From assembly GCA_945861535.1 (NCBI GenBank), contig CAMAUZ010000014.1:46673-110672 (forward strand): DNA of 64,000 nt, given 5' to 3'. Under the pieces are notes generated by a model. The model was not told the origin of the DNA, did not search any database, and saw nothing but the letters and a program-made list of their open reading frames with translations. Made by a program: the position numbers and the translations under genes. How positions within the stretch are numbered: the first letter of the stretch is position 1; every line of letters begins with the position of its first letter. The DNA comes from Akkermansia muciniphila (GTDB lineage: Bacteria > Verrucomicrobiota > Verrucomicrobiia > Limisphaerales > BJHT01). Shown one piece after another: positions 8,967 to 18,540 of this stretch.

Positions 8967-9001
8967 GCGCCGACTATCACCGCAAGCCGTGCCGCGAAGC
9001 C

Positions 9002-9053
9002 AGTCCGGGTTCGGAGTCCGGGTTCGGAGTCCGGGTTCGGAGTCCGGGTTCGG
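9002..9053. repeat. Four tandem copies of a 13-bp unit
   Basis: AGTCCGGGTTCGG is repeated exactly four times at 9002-9053 between the prenyl synthase and argH, a simple slippage-type repeat. The gap also holds a hairpin CTGCGGCGTGAACGCCGCG near 9137 that recurs in similar form near 5045 and 26840. Confidence 0.85.
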
Positions 9054-9219
9054 AGTTCCGCCTTCAGGCGGCGAGACGTCCGCATGGAACGAGAGCGAGC
9101 GGTAAATCCCACGCTCCTTTTCGCCACCACGTTTCTGCGGCGTGAACGCCGCGCTCCTGGCGCGGGCCGGGCGCCCCGTCCGGCAGTACGTCGGGCCTGC
9201 TAAAGCCGGGACTCCGGAC

Positions 9220-10644
9220 TCACGGACTCAGCTTCGCCAGTCTGCTCTGCCACCGGGCCAGTTGCTTTTTCACTTCCTTCGTTCCCGGCGCGCCGATGAC
9301 CGCGCGGCGTTGCATGGCGCGGTCGAGTTGGAAGGTCTCGGCGACGTCGGGACCGAACTGCGGGGAGATTTTCTGAAACTCGGCGACGGTGACTTGATCG
9401 AGCGGCTTGCCCGCCTGCTCCGCGAAGCCCACGACCGCGCCGACGACGTGATGCGCCTGCCGGAACGGCATTCCTTTTTTCACCAGATAGTCGGCGAGAT
9501 CGGTGGCGAGCAGTTGCGGATCGCTGGCGGCGGCGCGGCAGATGTCGGCCTTGACCGTGGTGTGATCGAGCATCGCGGCCATCAGGCGCACGCAGGCGCG
9601 CACGGTGTCGGCGGTGTCGAAGAGGCGCTCCTTGTCCTCCTGTAAATCACGGTTGTAGGTCATCGGCAGGCCCTTCAGCAGCGTGAGGAGCGCGACGAGA
9701 TTGCCGATGACGCGGGCTGATTTGCCGCGGGTGAGTTCGGCGATGTCGGGGTTTTTCTTCTGCGGCATCAGCGACGAGCCGGTGGTGTAGGCGTCGGCGA
9801 TCTTGATGAAATTAAACTCGGCGCTGGCCCAGAGGATGACGTCTTCGGCGAGCCGGCTGAGATGCACGGCGAGCAGCGCGGCGGTGGCGCAGAACTCGAC
9901 GGCGAAATCGCGGTCGCTCACGGCATCCATGCTGTTTTGCGTGAGCACCGGGCGGCCCTTTTCATCCACGAAGCCAAGGAGCTTGGCGACGAATTCGCGG
10001 TCGATGGGCAGCGTGCTGCCGGCGATCGCGCCGCTGCCGAGCGGGCAGACGTTCAGGCGTTCAAAGCAGCCGCCGAGACGGCTGTGGTCGCGTTCGAGCA
10101 TCTCGACGTAGGCGAGGAGGTGATGCGCGAAATACACCGGCTGGGCGCGCTGGAGATGGGTGTAGCCGGGGATGATCACGTCCGCGTGCCGCGCGCCGAA
10201 GGCGACGAGCGAGGACTGGAGCGCGATCACTTCAGCGTGCAGTGCGTCGATCTCGTCGCGCAGCCAGAGGCGAACATCGAGGGCGACCTGGTCGTTGCGC
10301 GAGCGGGCGGTGTGGAGCTTCGCGCCGGCGGGAACGCGGCGGGTCAGCTCGGATTCCAGATTCATGTGGACGTCCTCCAGCTCGGGCTTCCACTGAAATT
10401 TACCGGCGACGACTTCCGCCGCGATGGCATCGAAGCCCTGCGCGATGGCTTTGAGTTCCGCGCGCGTGAGCACGCCGATTTTGTGCAGCATTTCGGCGTG
10501 TGCCAGCGAGCCGAGGATGTCGTGCCGCCACAGCCGCCAGTCGAAGGAGATGGATTCGGAGAAGGCGGCGACGTCGGCAGCGGGGCCGCCGGTGAAGCGG
10601 CCGGAGCGGGAAACGGGGGAGGGCTTGGGAGTGGTCTTTTTCAT
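9220..10644 (-). CDS. argH: Argininosuccinate lyase
   Basis: 474 residues from the ATG at 10644. It splits argininosuccinate to arginine and fumarate, the last step of arginine synthesis. The lyase signature GSSLMPQKKNPD lies near residues 289-300, and THLQRAQPV and HTARSRNDQVALD are present, as in all ArgH proteins. Length is typical. An N-terminal 15-residue basic leader (KKTTPKPSPVSRSG) precedes the conserved start. No other arg gene is adjacent. Confidence 0.96.
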   Translation of the reverse strand: MKKTTPKPSPVSRSGRFTGGPAADVAAFSESISFDWRLWRHDILGSLAHAEMLHKIGVLTRAELKAIAQGFDAIAAEVVAGKFQWKPELEDVHMNLESELTRRVPAGAKLHTARSRNDQVALDVRLWLRDEIDALHAEVIALQSSLVAFGARHADVIIPGYTHLQRAQPVYFAHHLLAYVEMLERDHSRLGGCFERLNVCPLGSGAIAGSTLPIDREFVAKLLGFVDEKGRPVLTQNSMDAVSDRDFAVEFCATAALLAVHLSRLAEDVILWASAEFNFIKIADAYTTGSSLMPQKKNPDIAELTRGKSARVIGNLVALLTLLKGLPMTYNRDLQEDKERLFDTADTVRACVRLMAAMLDHTTVKADICRAAASDPQLLATDLADYLVKKGMPFRQAHHVVGAVVGFAEQAGKPLDQVTVAEFQKISPQFGPDVAETFQLDRAMQRRAVIGAPGTKEVKKQLARWQSRLAKLSP

Positions 10645-11549
10645 GCGCGCAAAGCGGCGCGCATGTTGGTGGAGGGCAGGTGAAAGTCACGCGGGAAAGG
10701 GGCGCGGCACCTCGTAGCCTCGTAGCCGCCGACGTGAGGAGGCGGACGTGCGGGGGTGGACGCCCCGATCCGGGGCGCTGGTACCGCAGGCGTCCTCGGC
10801 TGCAAGTTCGCGGGGCGTCTCGCCCCGAGTCGGCACAGGCGGCGAAACGCCGCCTGAACTCGCAGGCGGGGACGCCTGCGGTACCGGCGACCGCTCCGCC
10901 TCCTCACGTCGGCGGCTACGGGCGGGGGTGGGTCAGCGCGACAGGCGCAGATAGACCTGTTCGGGGCGCGCGGGCGGGGCGGGGGACCAGTCCATCGCCG
11001 TGTTTACGACCGCCCGCATTTGCGCGAACCACCAGCGCGCGCGGTGCTGGCGCTGACCGCGCCGGGGCGCGACGGAGTTGTTGGCGGTCCGATTTTCGAT
11101 TCCGAATTCCATCTGGTTGTTTTGCATACGATGAACTTTCTGTTTTTATCTTTCTGTCGCCGGGCATCTTGCCAGAGGGGGTGGGTCATCTACGGGGCAA
11201 CCCCCAAAGATTTTTCAAAAAAGTTTTCGGGGGGCAAAGGAGGCTGGGGGCGGTGGGGCGGCACGACCGCCGGCGCGGGGGCGGGACCGGCACTGAGACC
11301 GGTGATTTGGGGTGGAACACGGGGCGACCCGGGCGCAGGGAGTTGGCAGGGGAATTTTGGGCAAAGGAATGGAGGCAAAGGAATGGGAGAGCGGGAGTGG
11401 GACTGCAGGCACTCATTGGCGGCTCTATTTTTCTGCCCCCATTATTCTGCCGTTGGTCCGGTGTCGCTTTCGGAGGCCACGTCGGGCGGGGGCGCGCGGG
11501 ACTGAGTTTGCGGTTTCTTTCGGGCGGTGGGACCGTTTGAATCGTGGCG
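10645..11549. repeat. 900-bp gap with nested palindromes (family C outside, family D inside)
   Basis: Outer arms GTAGCCGCCGACGTGAGGAG plus GCGGA at 10722-10746 and its reverse complement at 10895-10919 are perfect over 25 bases. Inside sit arms of another family: GTACCGCAGGCGTCCTCGGC from 10781, and GACGCCTGCGGTACC ending at 10885. Family D also occurs alone at 18363-18466 and family C alone at 26949-27024. From 10920 to 11549 I find only a half copy of the GGCAAAGGAATGGAGGCAAAGG repeat near 11353-11380. Open frames here are by-products. Confidence 0.8.
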
Positions 11550-12122
11550 ATGCTGCTCGCGTTTCACAAGCCCTACGGCGTGCTGTCGCGGTTCACGCCG
11601 GATGGTTCGCCGAACCGCCCGTTGGCGGACTTCGGCTTTCCGCCGCGCGTGTATCCCATCGGGCGGCTGGACGCGGATTCGGAGGGCCTGCTGTTGCTGA
11701 CAGACGAGGCGGCGCTGAACCAGCAACTGCTCCATCCCGACCGCCAGCACGGCCGGACCTACTGGGCGCAGGTGGAAAAAATCCCGAGCCGCGAGGCGCT
11801 GGCGAGCCTTGAGCGTGGGGTCGCGATTCAGACTCATCACACGTTGCCGTGCCGCGCCTGGCTGCTGGAGCCGCAGCCCGCGATCGCCCCGCGCGATCCG
11901 CCCATTCGGTTTCGCAAGGCCATCCCGACCTGCTGGGTCGGTCTCGAGTTGGTCGAGGGCAAGAACCGGCAGGTGCGCCGGATGACGGCGAGCATCGGGC
12001 ATCCGACGCTGCGGCTCCTCCGCGTGCAGATCGGCAGCTTCACGTTGGGCACGCTCGCGGCCGGCGAATGGCGGAAGCTCACCGCTGCCGAGCGCGCGCT
12101 GGTGCTGCAGAGCGCGGCGTAG
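11550..12122 (+). CDS. rluE: 23S rRNA pseudouridine(2457) synthase, RluE type
   Basis: 190 residues from the ATG at 11550; a GTG at 11544 would add two. The protein follows the RluE pattern: FHKPYGVLSRFT at the start, the catalytic Asp in GRLDADSEGLLLLT near 47-60, then PPIRFRKAIPT and EGKNRQVRRMTA-IGHPTLRLLR. RluE isomerises one uridine in domain V of 23S rRNA. It is the short form, without an S4 domain, as in RluE. It is isolated from other genes by palindromes on both sides. Confidence 0.92.
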   Translation: MLLAFHKPYGVLSRFTPDGSPNRPLADFGFPPRVYPIGRLDADSEGLLLLTDEAALNQQLLHPDRQHGRTYWAQVEKIPSREALASLERGVAIQTHHTLPCRAWLLEPQPAIAPRDPPIRFRKAIPTCWVGLELVEGKNRQVRRMTASIGHPTLRLLRVQIGSFTLGTLAAGEWRKLTAAERALVLQSAA

Positions 12123-12152
12123 CGCGGGCGGTCTCGGCCGCGCGACCGGTCT

Positions 12153-12247
12153 TTGTAGGAGACGACGTGAGGAGTCTCTGACCTTTTCTGCGCGTGGCCG
12201 GTGGTTGGGAAAAAAGAGGTTGGAGTCTCCTCACGTCGTCTCCTACA
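12153..12247. repeat. Inverted repeat element (family C relative)
   Basis: TTGTAGGAGACGACGTGAGG at 12153-12172 is answered by CCTCACGTCGTCTCCTACAA ending at 12247. The core resembles family C (GACGTGAGGAGGC) with another flank. It ends 65 bases before the ATG of the next gene and may act as terminator for rluE. Confidence 0.8.
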
Positions 12248-12312
12248 AGTGGATTTCACCGTCGGCAATTGCTTTCGCGGCGAAGGGCGTGGCAGGGTCT
12301 GGCGAAATTTTT

Positions 12313-15300
12313 ATGCGCATTCCGACTTCTTTCTTTTTCACGGGCTGGCTGGTTTTGGCGGTGGCGGCTTCGTCGTTGCGGGCGGCGGCGCCGGCTTCGC
12401 CGGGCGCGTTTGGCGGGCGGCCGAATCTGGCGGTGGCGGGCGTGGCGGAGGCGTCGAGTTCGCAAAGTGGGCAGGACCCGGCGCTGGCGCTGGATGGCGA
12501 TGGCGCGACGCGCTGGTGCGCGGACGGCGGGAGCCGGCCGCAGTGGTGGCAGGTCGATCTGGGCAAGGAGCAGAAGGTCACGGGCGTGGTGCTCGATTGG
12601 GAGCGGCGCGCGGTCGCGTATCAGTACCGCGTCGAGGGTTCGGCGGACGGCAAGGAGTGGAAGGCGCTGGTAGATGGCGCGAAAAATCAGGATGCCGGTC
12701 TGCGGGCGCATGATTTCGCGGCGACGACGCGCTTCGTGCGCGTGACGGGTCTGGGCGGCGGCAATGCCGGCTGGATCAGTCTGTGGGAAGTCGCGGTGCT
12801 CGGGGAAAAGGGTGCGCCGCAGCCCGCGCCGGCGGTGCCGCCGAAGACGGCTGCGGGTGGCGCGGCGGCGGGCAAACCCGGCAAGGGCGGCAAGGCCGCG
12901 GGCAACAAGGATCCGCTGCCGCCCGCCGAGGTGGTCGAGAAGATGAAGCCGGTGACGGAGGAAAAGGTCGCGGGGATTTTGAAGGAAGTGAAAGTGCCGG
13001 CGGAATTTGACGTGACGGTGTTCGCCACGCCGCCGGCGGTGAATTATCCGGTCTTCGTCTCCGCCGCGCCGGACGGCACGCTGTACGTTGCGAGCGATGG
13101 CAATGGTTCGCTCGGGCGCGATCCGCAGCGCGGGCGCATCCTGCGCGTGCGCGACACCGACGGCGACGGGCGGGCGGACGAGGTGAAGGTGTTCGTGAAG
13201 GACGTGGATTCGCCGCGCGGGTTGGTATGGGATCACGACCGGCTCTACGTGCTGCACCCGCCGCACATCAGCGTTTACATCGACCGGGATGGCGATGGGC
13301 ACGCGGACGAGGAAAAGATTCTCGTGAAGAACTGCGCGTTCACTTTCAAGGACCGGCCGGCGGATCACACCTCAAACGGTCTTGAGATCGGCGTGGACGG
13401 CTGGCTGTACGCGGCGATCGGTGACTTTGGTTTCATGGAGGCCGAGGGCACGGACGGGCGGAAGCTGCCGATGCGCGGCGGCGGCATCATCCGCGTGCGG
13501 CCGGACGGCACGGGCTTGCAGCTTTTCGCCTATGGCACGCGGAACATTCTCGAGGCGGCGGTGAGTCCGTTGCTGGATCTGTTCACGCGCGACAACACGA
13601 ATGATGGCGGTGGCTGGGACGTGCGCTTTCATCATTTCACCGGCCTGACCGACCACGGCTATCCGCGGTTGTACAAGAATTTCCGGGACGAGCATCTCGC
13701 GCCGCTGGCGGACTACGGCGGCGGCTCGGGCACGGGCGCGGCGTGGATCGATGAGCCGGGCATTCCCGAGAAATGGAACAACGCGCCGTTAACCTGCGAC
13801 TGGGGTCGGAGCTGGGTTTACCAGCATCGCCCGACGCCGAAGGGCGCGACGTTCAGCGTGGATCAGAAGGAGTTTCTCGGCGTGCCGCGCATCACCGATC
13901 TGGATGTCGATGCGTCGAGCCGCATCTACGCGCTAAGCTGGAAGGGCGCGACGTTCAACTGGGCGGGCATGGATGTGGGCTACGTGGTGCGCGTGACGCC
14001 GAAGGGTTTTGCGCCGACGCCGCTGCCGGATTTCGCGAAGGCGAGCGGGGCGGAACTGGTGAAGCTGCTGGAGGCGAGCAGCCATCGTCGTCGCCTCGAA
14101 GCGCAGCGGACGCTGATCCGGCGCGGGCTGGTGGGCGAGATGGCGGGCGCGCTCGAGGCGCTCGCGGGCGACAAGGCGAAGCCGCTGGCGTCGCGGGTCG
14201 CGGCGGTGTTTGCGCTCAAGCAGGGACTCGGTGCGAAGGCGCATGATTTTCTCGCGAAGACTGCGGGCGATGCCTCGATCGCGGCGTGGGCGCTGCGGGC
14301 GTTGACGGATCACGAGGGGCAGCTCGCGAGCGTGCCGGTGGCGCCGCTGCTGGGCGGCGTGAAATCGCCTGATCCGCGGACGCGCACCGAGGCGGTTGTG
14401 GGCATCGCGCGGCTCGGGAAGGTCGAGCATGCGGCGGCGCTCGTGCCGGTGCTCGCGGACGCGGACGCGGTGATCGCGCACACGGCGATGATGGCGTTGC
14501 GGGAGTTGCAGGCGGTGGAGGTTTGTCTGGCGGCGATTGATCGCACGGATTCGCCGACGATTCGTGAGGGTGCGTTCCGCGTGCTCTATGCGTTCCGCGA
14601 TCCCAAGCTGGTGGACGCGCTGCTGGCGCGGCTCGGGAAGGAGACGGAGTTCGGGCGACGGCAGGGTTTGCTTACGGCGCTGTGCCGGCTGCATTTCATC
14701 GAGGGCGTCTGGAAGGGCAACTCGTGGGGCACGCGGCCGGACACGCGCGGGCCGCTGTATCAGCCCGAGGAGTGGAGCGAGACAAGGAAGATCGCGGAGG
14801 CTTTGAACCAGGTGATGAGCCAGGCGGAGGCGAAGGAAGTGGCGTATCTGGCGGGCGAGTTTAACCGGCATCGCATCGAGTCGGCGGGCGCGCTGGAAAA
14901 GCTGCTGGCGCTCGTCGCGAAGGACGCGTCGGTGCTGCCGGTCGCCGTGGGGCAGCTCGCGCGCGTGAGCGCCGTGCCCGCGGCGGCGTTGCCGTTGCTG
15001 ACGAAGGCGGCCGCGGCGGACGACACCGCGGGCGAGGTGCGCGCCAATGCGATTCAGGCGTTGAGCCGTGCGGACTTGAATGCGGAGGCGGTGCGGGCGG
15101 TGCTGGGTGGGCTGGTGAAATTGAAGGCGGGCAAGGGTGATGGCGCGGTCTTCGAACTGACGACCGAGGCGTTTTTCAATTCCACCAAGGTCGAGAAGGA
15201 GCACGCGGTGTTGCTGGCCGAGGCGGGCAAGGCCGCGGGTGCGGAGTCGCTGTGGGCGGACGCGGCGTTGCTGCGGATCGTCGATCGGCTCAAGGCCAAG

Positions 15301-15990
15301 AACAAGGCGCGGGACCAGATCACGGCGGCGCTGGACGCGGGTTGGAACGAACCGAAACGCCGGGCGCAGTTGATCGAGGCGTCGTCGCTCGCGGGCAAAA
15401 AAGTGCTGGCGGACAAGATTCTCCTCGCGCTCGCCGATCCTGACAAAACCGTGGCGGCGGCGGCGAAGAAGGCGGTGGACAAGCTCAAGCTGCAACCGGC
15501 CGGCGCGGCCACGGGTCCGCTGGTGGGCACGTTGAAAGTCGAGGAGGTCCTGAACGCGATCATGACGACGACCGGCGCGGCGAAGCGCGGCGAGGAAGTG
15601 TTCACGCAGGTCGGCTGCATGAACTGTCACACGGTGAAGCCGGAGCAGCCGTTGAAAGGGCCGTTTCTCGGGACGATCTCGGCGATCTTCAAGCGCCGCG
15701 ACCTGGCGGAGAATATTTTGCTGCCGAACAAATCCATCGCGCAGGGCTTCGTCACGCAGCGGTTTGTGTTGAAGGACGAGACGGAGATTGACGGCTTCGT
15801 CACGCTCGAGGCGGCGGACAAAGTCACCGTGCGCAACGCCGCCGCGCAGGAGTTGGTCATCAACGTGAAGGACGTCGCCAAGCGCGAGAAGCGGGACATT
15901 TCCCTCATGCCCGAGGGGCTGGTGAACACGCTCAGCGTGGCGGATTTCGCGGCGCTGCTGGATTATTTGGAGGGGTTGGCGAAGAAGTAG
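12313..15990 (+). CDS. Exported discoidin/beta-propeller/HEAT/cytochrome c protein (PVC 'membrane-bound dehydrogenase' type)
   Basis: 1225 residues from the ATG at 12313; the frame is open for 36 more codons upstream but that part runs through the palindrome. Domains in order: signal peptide (about 1-24), F5/8 type C-like discoidin domain (about 30-165; QWWQVDLG), a low-complexity linker, a six-bladed propeller-like region of the family TIGR02604 (about 215-600, with DTDGDGRADE and DRDGDGHADE), a long alpha-helical HEAT-like part (about 600-1070) and a C-terminal haem domain with CMNCH near 1102-1106. Proteins like this are numerous in Planctomycetes and Verrucomicrobia and are thought to oxidise sugars or polysaccharide parts at the cell surface; the substrate is unknown. 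Confidence 0.9.
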   Translation: MRIPTSFFFTGWLVLAVAASSLRAAAPASPGAFGGRPNLAVAGVAEASSSQSGQDPALALDGDGATRWCADGGSRPQWWQVDLGKEQKVTGVVLDWERRAVAYQYRVEGSADGKEWKALVDGAKNQDAGLRAHDFAATTRFVRVTGLGGGNAGWISLWEVAVLGEKGAPQPAPAVPPKTAAGGAAAGKPGKGGKAAGNKDPLPPAEVVEKMKPVTEEKVAGILKEVKVPAEFDVTVFATPPAVNYPVFVSAAPDGTLYVASDGNGSLGRDPQRGRILRVRDTDGDGRADEVKVFVKDVDSPRGLVWDHDRLYVLHPPHISVYIDRDGDGHADEEKILVKNCAFTFKDRPADHTSNGLEIGVDGWLYAAIGDFGFMEAEGTDGRKLPMRGGGIIRVRPDGTGLQLFAYGTRNILEAAVSPLLDLFTRDNTNDGGGWDVRFHHFTGLTDHGYPRLYKNFRDEHLAPLADYGGGSGTGAAWIDEPGIPEKWNNAPLTCDWGRSWVYQHRPTPKGATFSVDQKEFLGVPRITDLDVDASSRIYALSWKGATFNWAGMDVGYVVRVTPKGFAPTPLPDFAKASGAELVKLLEASSHRRRLEAQRTLIRRGLVGEMAGALEALAGDKAKPLASRVAAVFALKQGLGAKAHDFLAKTAGDASIAAWALRALTDHEGQLASVPVAPLLGGVKSPDPRTRTEAVVGIARLGKVEHAAALVPVLADADAVIAHTAMMALRELQAVEVCLAAIDRTDSPTIREGAFRVLYAFRDPKLVDALLARLGKETEFGRRQGLLTALCRLHFIEGVWKGNSWGTRPDTRGPLYQPEEWSETRKIAEALNQVMSQAEAKEVAYLAGEFNRHRIESAGALEKLLALVAKDASVLPVAVGQLARVSAVPAAALPLLTKAAAADDTAGEVRANAIQALSRADLNAEAVRAVLGGLVKLKAGKGDGAVFELTTEAFFNSTKVEKEHAVLLAEAGKAAGAESLWADAALLRIVDRLKAKNKARDQITAALDAGWNEPKRRAQLIEASSLAGKKVLADKILLALADPDKTVAAAAKKAVDKLKLQPAGAATGPLVGTLKVEEVLNAIMTTTGAAKRGEEVFTQVGCMNCHTVKPEQPLKGPFLGTISAIFKRRDLAENILLPNKSIAQGFVTQRFVLKDETEIDGFVTLEAADKVTVRNAAAQELVINVKDVAKREKRDISLMPEGLVNTLSVADFAALLDYLEGLAKK

Positions 15991-16299
15991 GGGTGGGGAA
16001 GCTCAAAGGATAAAGCTCAAAGCTCAAGGGAAGTTCAAAGGTTCAAGTTCCGGGACGGACCTCGCTCACGTTGCCGCGGTGACTGTGCTGTCGGGATGGA
16101 TTTGACTCGGGGATCGGCATCCACGCCGTGGCTGTGGAGCTTGGCGCTTGGAACTTTCTTTGAGCTTTAGGCTTTGAGCTTTGAGGTTTGAGCTTTGCCC
16201 GCATCAGCCGGAGCGGCGGCGAATCTGAAATTATTCAGGGGCAAGCTTGACCTTTCGCGGCGTTCCCCCATCTTGCGCGGCTCGATTGAAGAGTAATTT
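15991..16299. repeat. Gap with a CTCAAAG/CTTTGAG inverted repeat (family E)
   Basis: The left arm (16009-16045) is made of repeated AAGCTCAAAG units, and the right arm (16158-16196) of CTTTGAGCTTT units, so the transcript could fold into a long hairpin. The same family is at 19925-20054 and as a half copy at 37553-37612. The typA promoter should lie between 16197 and 16299. Confidence 0.7.
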
Positions 16300-18135
16300 A
16301 TGCTGCACATCCGAAACATCGCCATCATTGCGCACGTTGACCACGGCAAGACGACCCTCGTTGACTGTCTCCTGAAACAATCCGGCACCTTCCGCGCCAA
16401 CCAGCACGAGCAGAAGGAGGAGCGGCTCATGGACTCGATGGACTTGGAAAAGGAAAAGGGCATCACGATCCGCGCCAAGAACGCCGCGTTCAAATACAAG
16501 AATTTCCACATCAACATCGTGGACACTCCGGGCCACGCGGACTTCGGCGGCGAGGTCGAGCGCATCATGAACATGATCGACGGCGTGCTGCTGGTGGTGG
16601 ATGCCACGGACGGCCCGCAGGCGCAGACGCGCTTCGTGCTGCGCAAGGCGCTCGAGGCCGGGGCCAAGCCCATCGTGGTCATCAACAAGATCGACCGCGA
16701 CAACGCCACGCCGAAGAAGGTGCTGGACGCGGTGTTTGAGCTGTTCATGTCGCTCAACGCGACCGACGAGCAACTGGATTTCCCGTTCATCTACTGCTCG
16801 GCCAAGGGCGGTTATGCGAAGGTGGAACTCGACCACGTCACGGGCACGATGGAGCCGCTCTTCGATGCAATTGTGAAGCACATCCCGCCGCCGCGCGCCA
16901 AGGCCGGTGACGGCTTCCAGGTGCTGGTGGCCAATCTGGATTACTCGGAATACCTCGGGCGCATCGCGTTCGGCAAAATCGTCGAGGGCAAGGTGAAGGT
17001 CGGCGACGCGGCCATCTGCCGGCACGGCGACGGCAAGATCACCAAGGGCAAGATCACGATGATCTATCACTTCGAGGGCATGAAACGCATCGAGGTGGAT
17101 GAGGCTCACGCGGGCGACATCATCGGGCTCACGGGCTTCGAGGATGTGTTCATCGGCGAGACGATCTGCGACTCCGAGTTGCGGGCGGGGCTGCCGTACA
17201 TTCCGATTGATCCGCCGACCATTCAGATGGAGTTCGCCGTGAACGACGGACCGCTTGCCGGCAAGGACGGCAAGCTCGTCACGGCCCGGCATATCTGGGA
17301 CCGGCTGGTGAAGGAAATCCGCACCAACGTCGCGCTGCGCGTCGCGCAGACGAGCGATCCGAAGGTGTTCGCGGTCAGCGGCCGCGGTGAAATGCAGATC
17401 GCGATCTTGGTGGAGCAGATGCGCCGCGAAGGTCACGAGGTGCTGGTTTCCCGCCCCGAAGTGCTCTGGAAGAAGGCGCCCAATGGCGATTCGCTCGAGC
17501 CGATTGAAAAATTGTTCGTGGAAGTTCCGAGCGAAAACCTCGGCACGATCATGGAGAATCTTTCGGGCCGCAAAGCGCAGATCACGAACATGAATCACGT
17601 CGGCACGGTGGTTTCCATCGAGGCGCAGGTGCCGATGCGCGGACTCATCGGCTTCGAGACCGACCTGGTCAACTCGACCAAGGGCATGGGCGTGATGAGC
17701 CATCTCTTCCACGAATACGGCCCGGACTGCGGGGAAATTCCCGCCCGCAAAAACGGCTCGCTCGTGAGCATGGATGACGGTGATGCCACGCCCTACGCGC
17801 TGAACATGGTGCAGGAACGCGGCCGGCTGATGATCTCGCCGGGCGACGCGGTTTACACCGGCATGATCGTCGGAGAAAACTCCCGTGAGCAGGACATTCC
17901 GGTCAATCCGGTGAAGGAAAAGCGCCTGACCAACATGCGCTCGCAGGGCGATGGCAAGGGCATCCAGCTCAACTCGCCGATGAAGCTCAGCCTCGAACGT
18001 TCGCTCGAGTACATCGATGTGGACGAGTACGTCGAGGTCACGCCGCATTTCCTGCGGCTCCGCAAAAAGGTGCTCGACGCCAACGCCCGCAAACGCTCGG
18101 AGAAATCCCGCGTCTTGAAGTATATCGAGGGATAG
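16300..18135 (+). CDS. typA: Ribosome-associated GTPase BipA/TypA
   Basis: 611 residues from the ATG at 16300. GTPase motifs are complete: HVDHGKTT near 12-19, DTPGHADF near 71-78 and NKID near 126-129. These are followed by the EF-G-like domains II, III and V and the TypA-specific C-terminal domain with RGLIGFE and SPGDAVYTGMIVGE. TypA binds the 70S ribosome and helps 50S assembly and stress adaptation. Length matches the family. A strong intrinsic terminator follows after 44 bases, so it is the last gene of its unit. Confidence 0.97.
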   Translation: MLHIRNIAIIAHVDHGKTTLVDCLLKQSGTFRANQHEQKEERLMDSMDLEKEKGITIRAKNAAFKYKNFHINIVDTPGHADFGGEVERIMNMIDGVLLVVDATDGPQAQTRFVLRKALEAGAKPIVVINKIDRDNATPKKVLDAVFELFMSLNATDEQLDFPFIYCSAKGGYAKVELDHVTGTMEPLFDAIVKHIPPPRAKAGDGFQVLVANLDYSEYLGRIAFGKIVEGKVKVGDAAICRHGDGKITKGKITMIYHFEGMKRIEVDEAHAGDIIGLTGFEDVFIGETICDSELRAGLPYIPIDPPTIQMEFAVNDGPLAGKDGKLVTARHIWDRLVKEIRTNVALRVAQTSDPKVFAVSGRGEMQIAILVEQMRREGHEVLVSRPEVLWKKAPNGDSLEPIEKLFVEVPSENLGTIMENLSGRKAQITNMNHVGTVVSIEAQVPMRGLIGFETDLVNSTKGMGVMSHLFHEYGPDCGEIPARKNGSLVSMDDGDATPYALNMVQERGRLMISPGDAVYTGMIVGENSREQDIPVNPVKEKRLTNMRSQGDGKGIQLNSPMKLSLERSLEYIDVDEYVEVTPHFLRLRKKVLDANARKRSEKSRVLKYIEG

Positions 18136-18179
18136 GCGCGGCTGGGGCGGCCGGGAGATTTCCGGATGATTTGACGCGA

Positions 18180-18213
18180 GAGCGCGGAGGTTTTGGCCTC
18201 CGCGCTCTTTTTT
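18180..18213 (+). terminator. Intrinsic terminator of typA
   Basis: A perfect 11-bp stem GAGCGCGGAGG (18180-18190) / CCTCCGCGCTC (18197-18207) with a six-base loop is followed by six T (18208-18213). It sits 44 bases after the typA stop. Confidence 0.93.
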
Positions 18214-18216
18214 GTG

Positions 18217-18304
18217 GGTGGGTAGGGCGCGTCTGTCCCCAGCGCGCCGCCAGACCGTGTGGATGCCGCGGCGGCGCGCTGGGGACAGACGCGCCCTACC
18301 CACC
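18217..18304. repeat. Palindromic element, family A
   Basis: Two perfect 34-base arms, 18217-18250 (starting GGTGGGTAGGGCGCGTCTGT) and 18271-18304 (its exact reverse complement), surround a 20-base centre. It directly follows the typA terminator. Related modules are at 6932-7148 and 7855-7886. Confidence 0.92.
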
Positions 18305-18362
18305 GCAGTGCATGTCCCTACCGCGTTTCCAATGTAGGAGGTCGTTGGTTGCGGCCTACCGC

Positions 18363-18466
18363 GTACCGCAGGCGTCCTCGCCTGCGAGTTGGGGCGGCGT
18401 CTCGCCGCCGGTTGGGACGCGGGGCGAGACGCCCCGCGAACTCGCAGGCGAGGACGCCTGCGGTAC
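18363..18466. repeat. Palindromic element, family D
   Basis: Perfect 28-base arms at 18363-18390 (starting GTACCGCAGGCGTCCTCGCC) and 18439-18466. Inside are smaller hairpins GGCGGCGTCTCGCCGCC and GGGGCGAGACGCCCC. It lies 75 bases before the DUF1501 start. The open frame running through it in front of that gene is not coding. Confidence 0.92.
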
Positions 18467-18540
18467 GAACGCGCACGGACAATTTCCACCGGCTCGGAAA
18501 GAGAATATCCCACGCACACCGTGCGTCCGGCACTGCGCTT

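Noticed and set aside
10680..11540. A 286-codon plus-strand frame upstream of rluE
   Set aside because: It runs through two nested palindromes and a half-copy repeat and has no coherent protein character.
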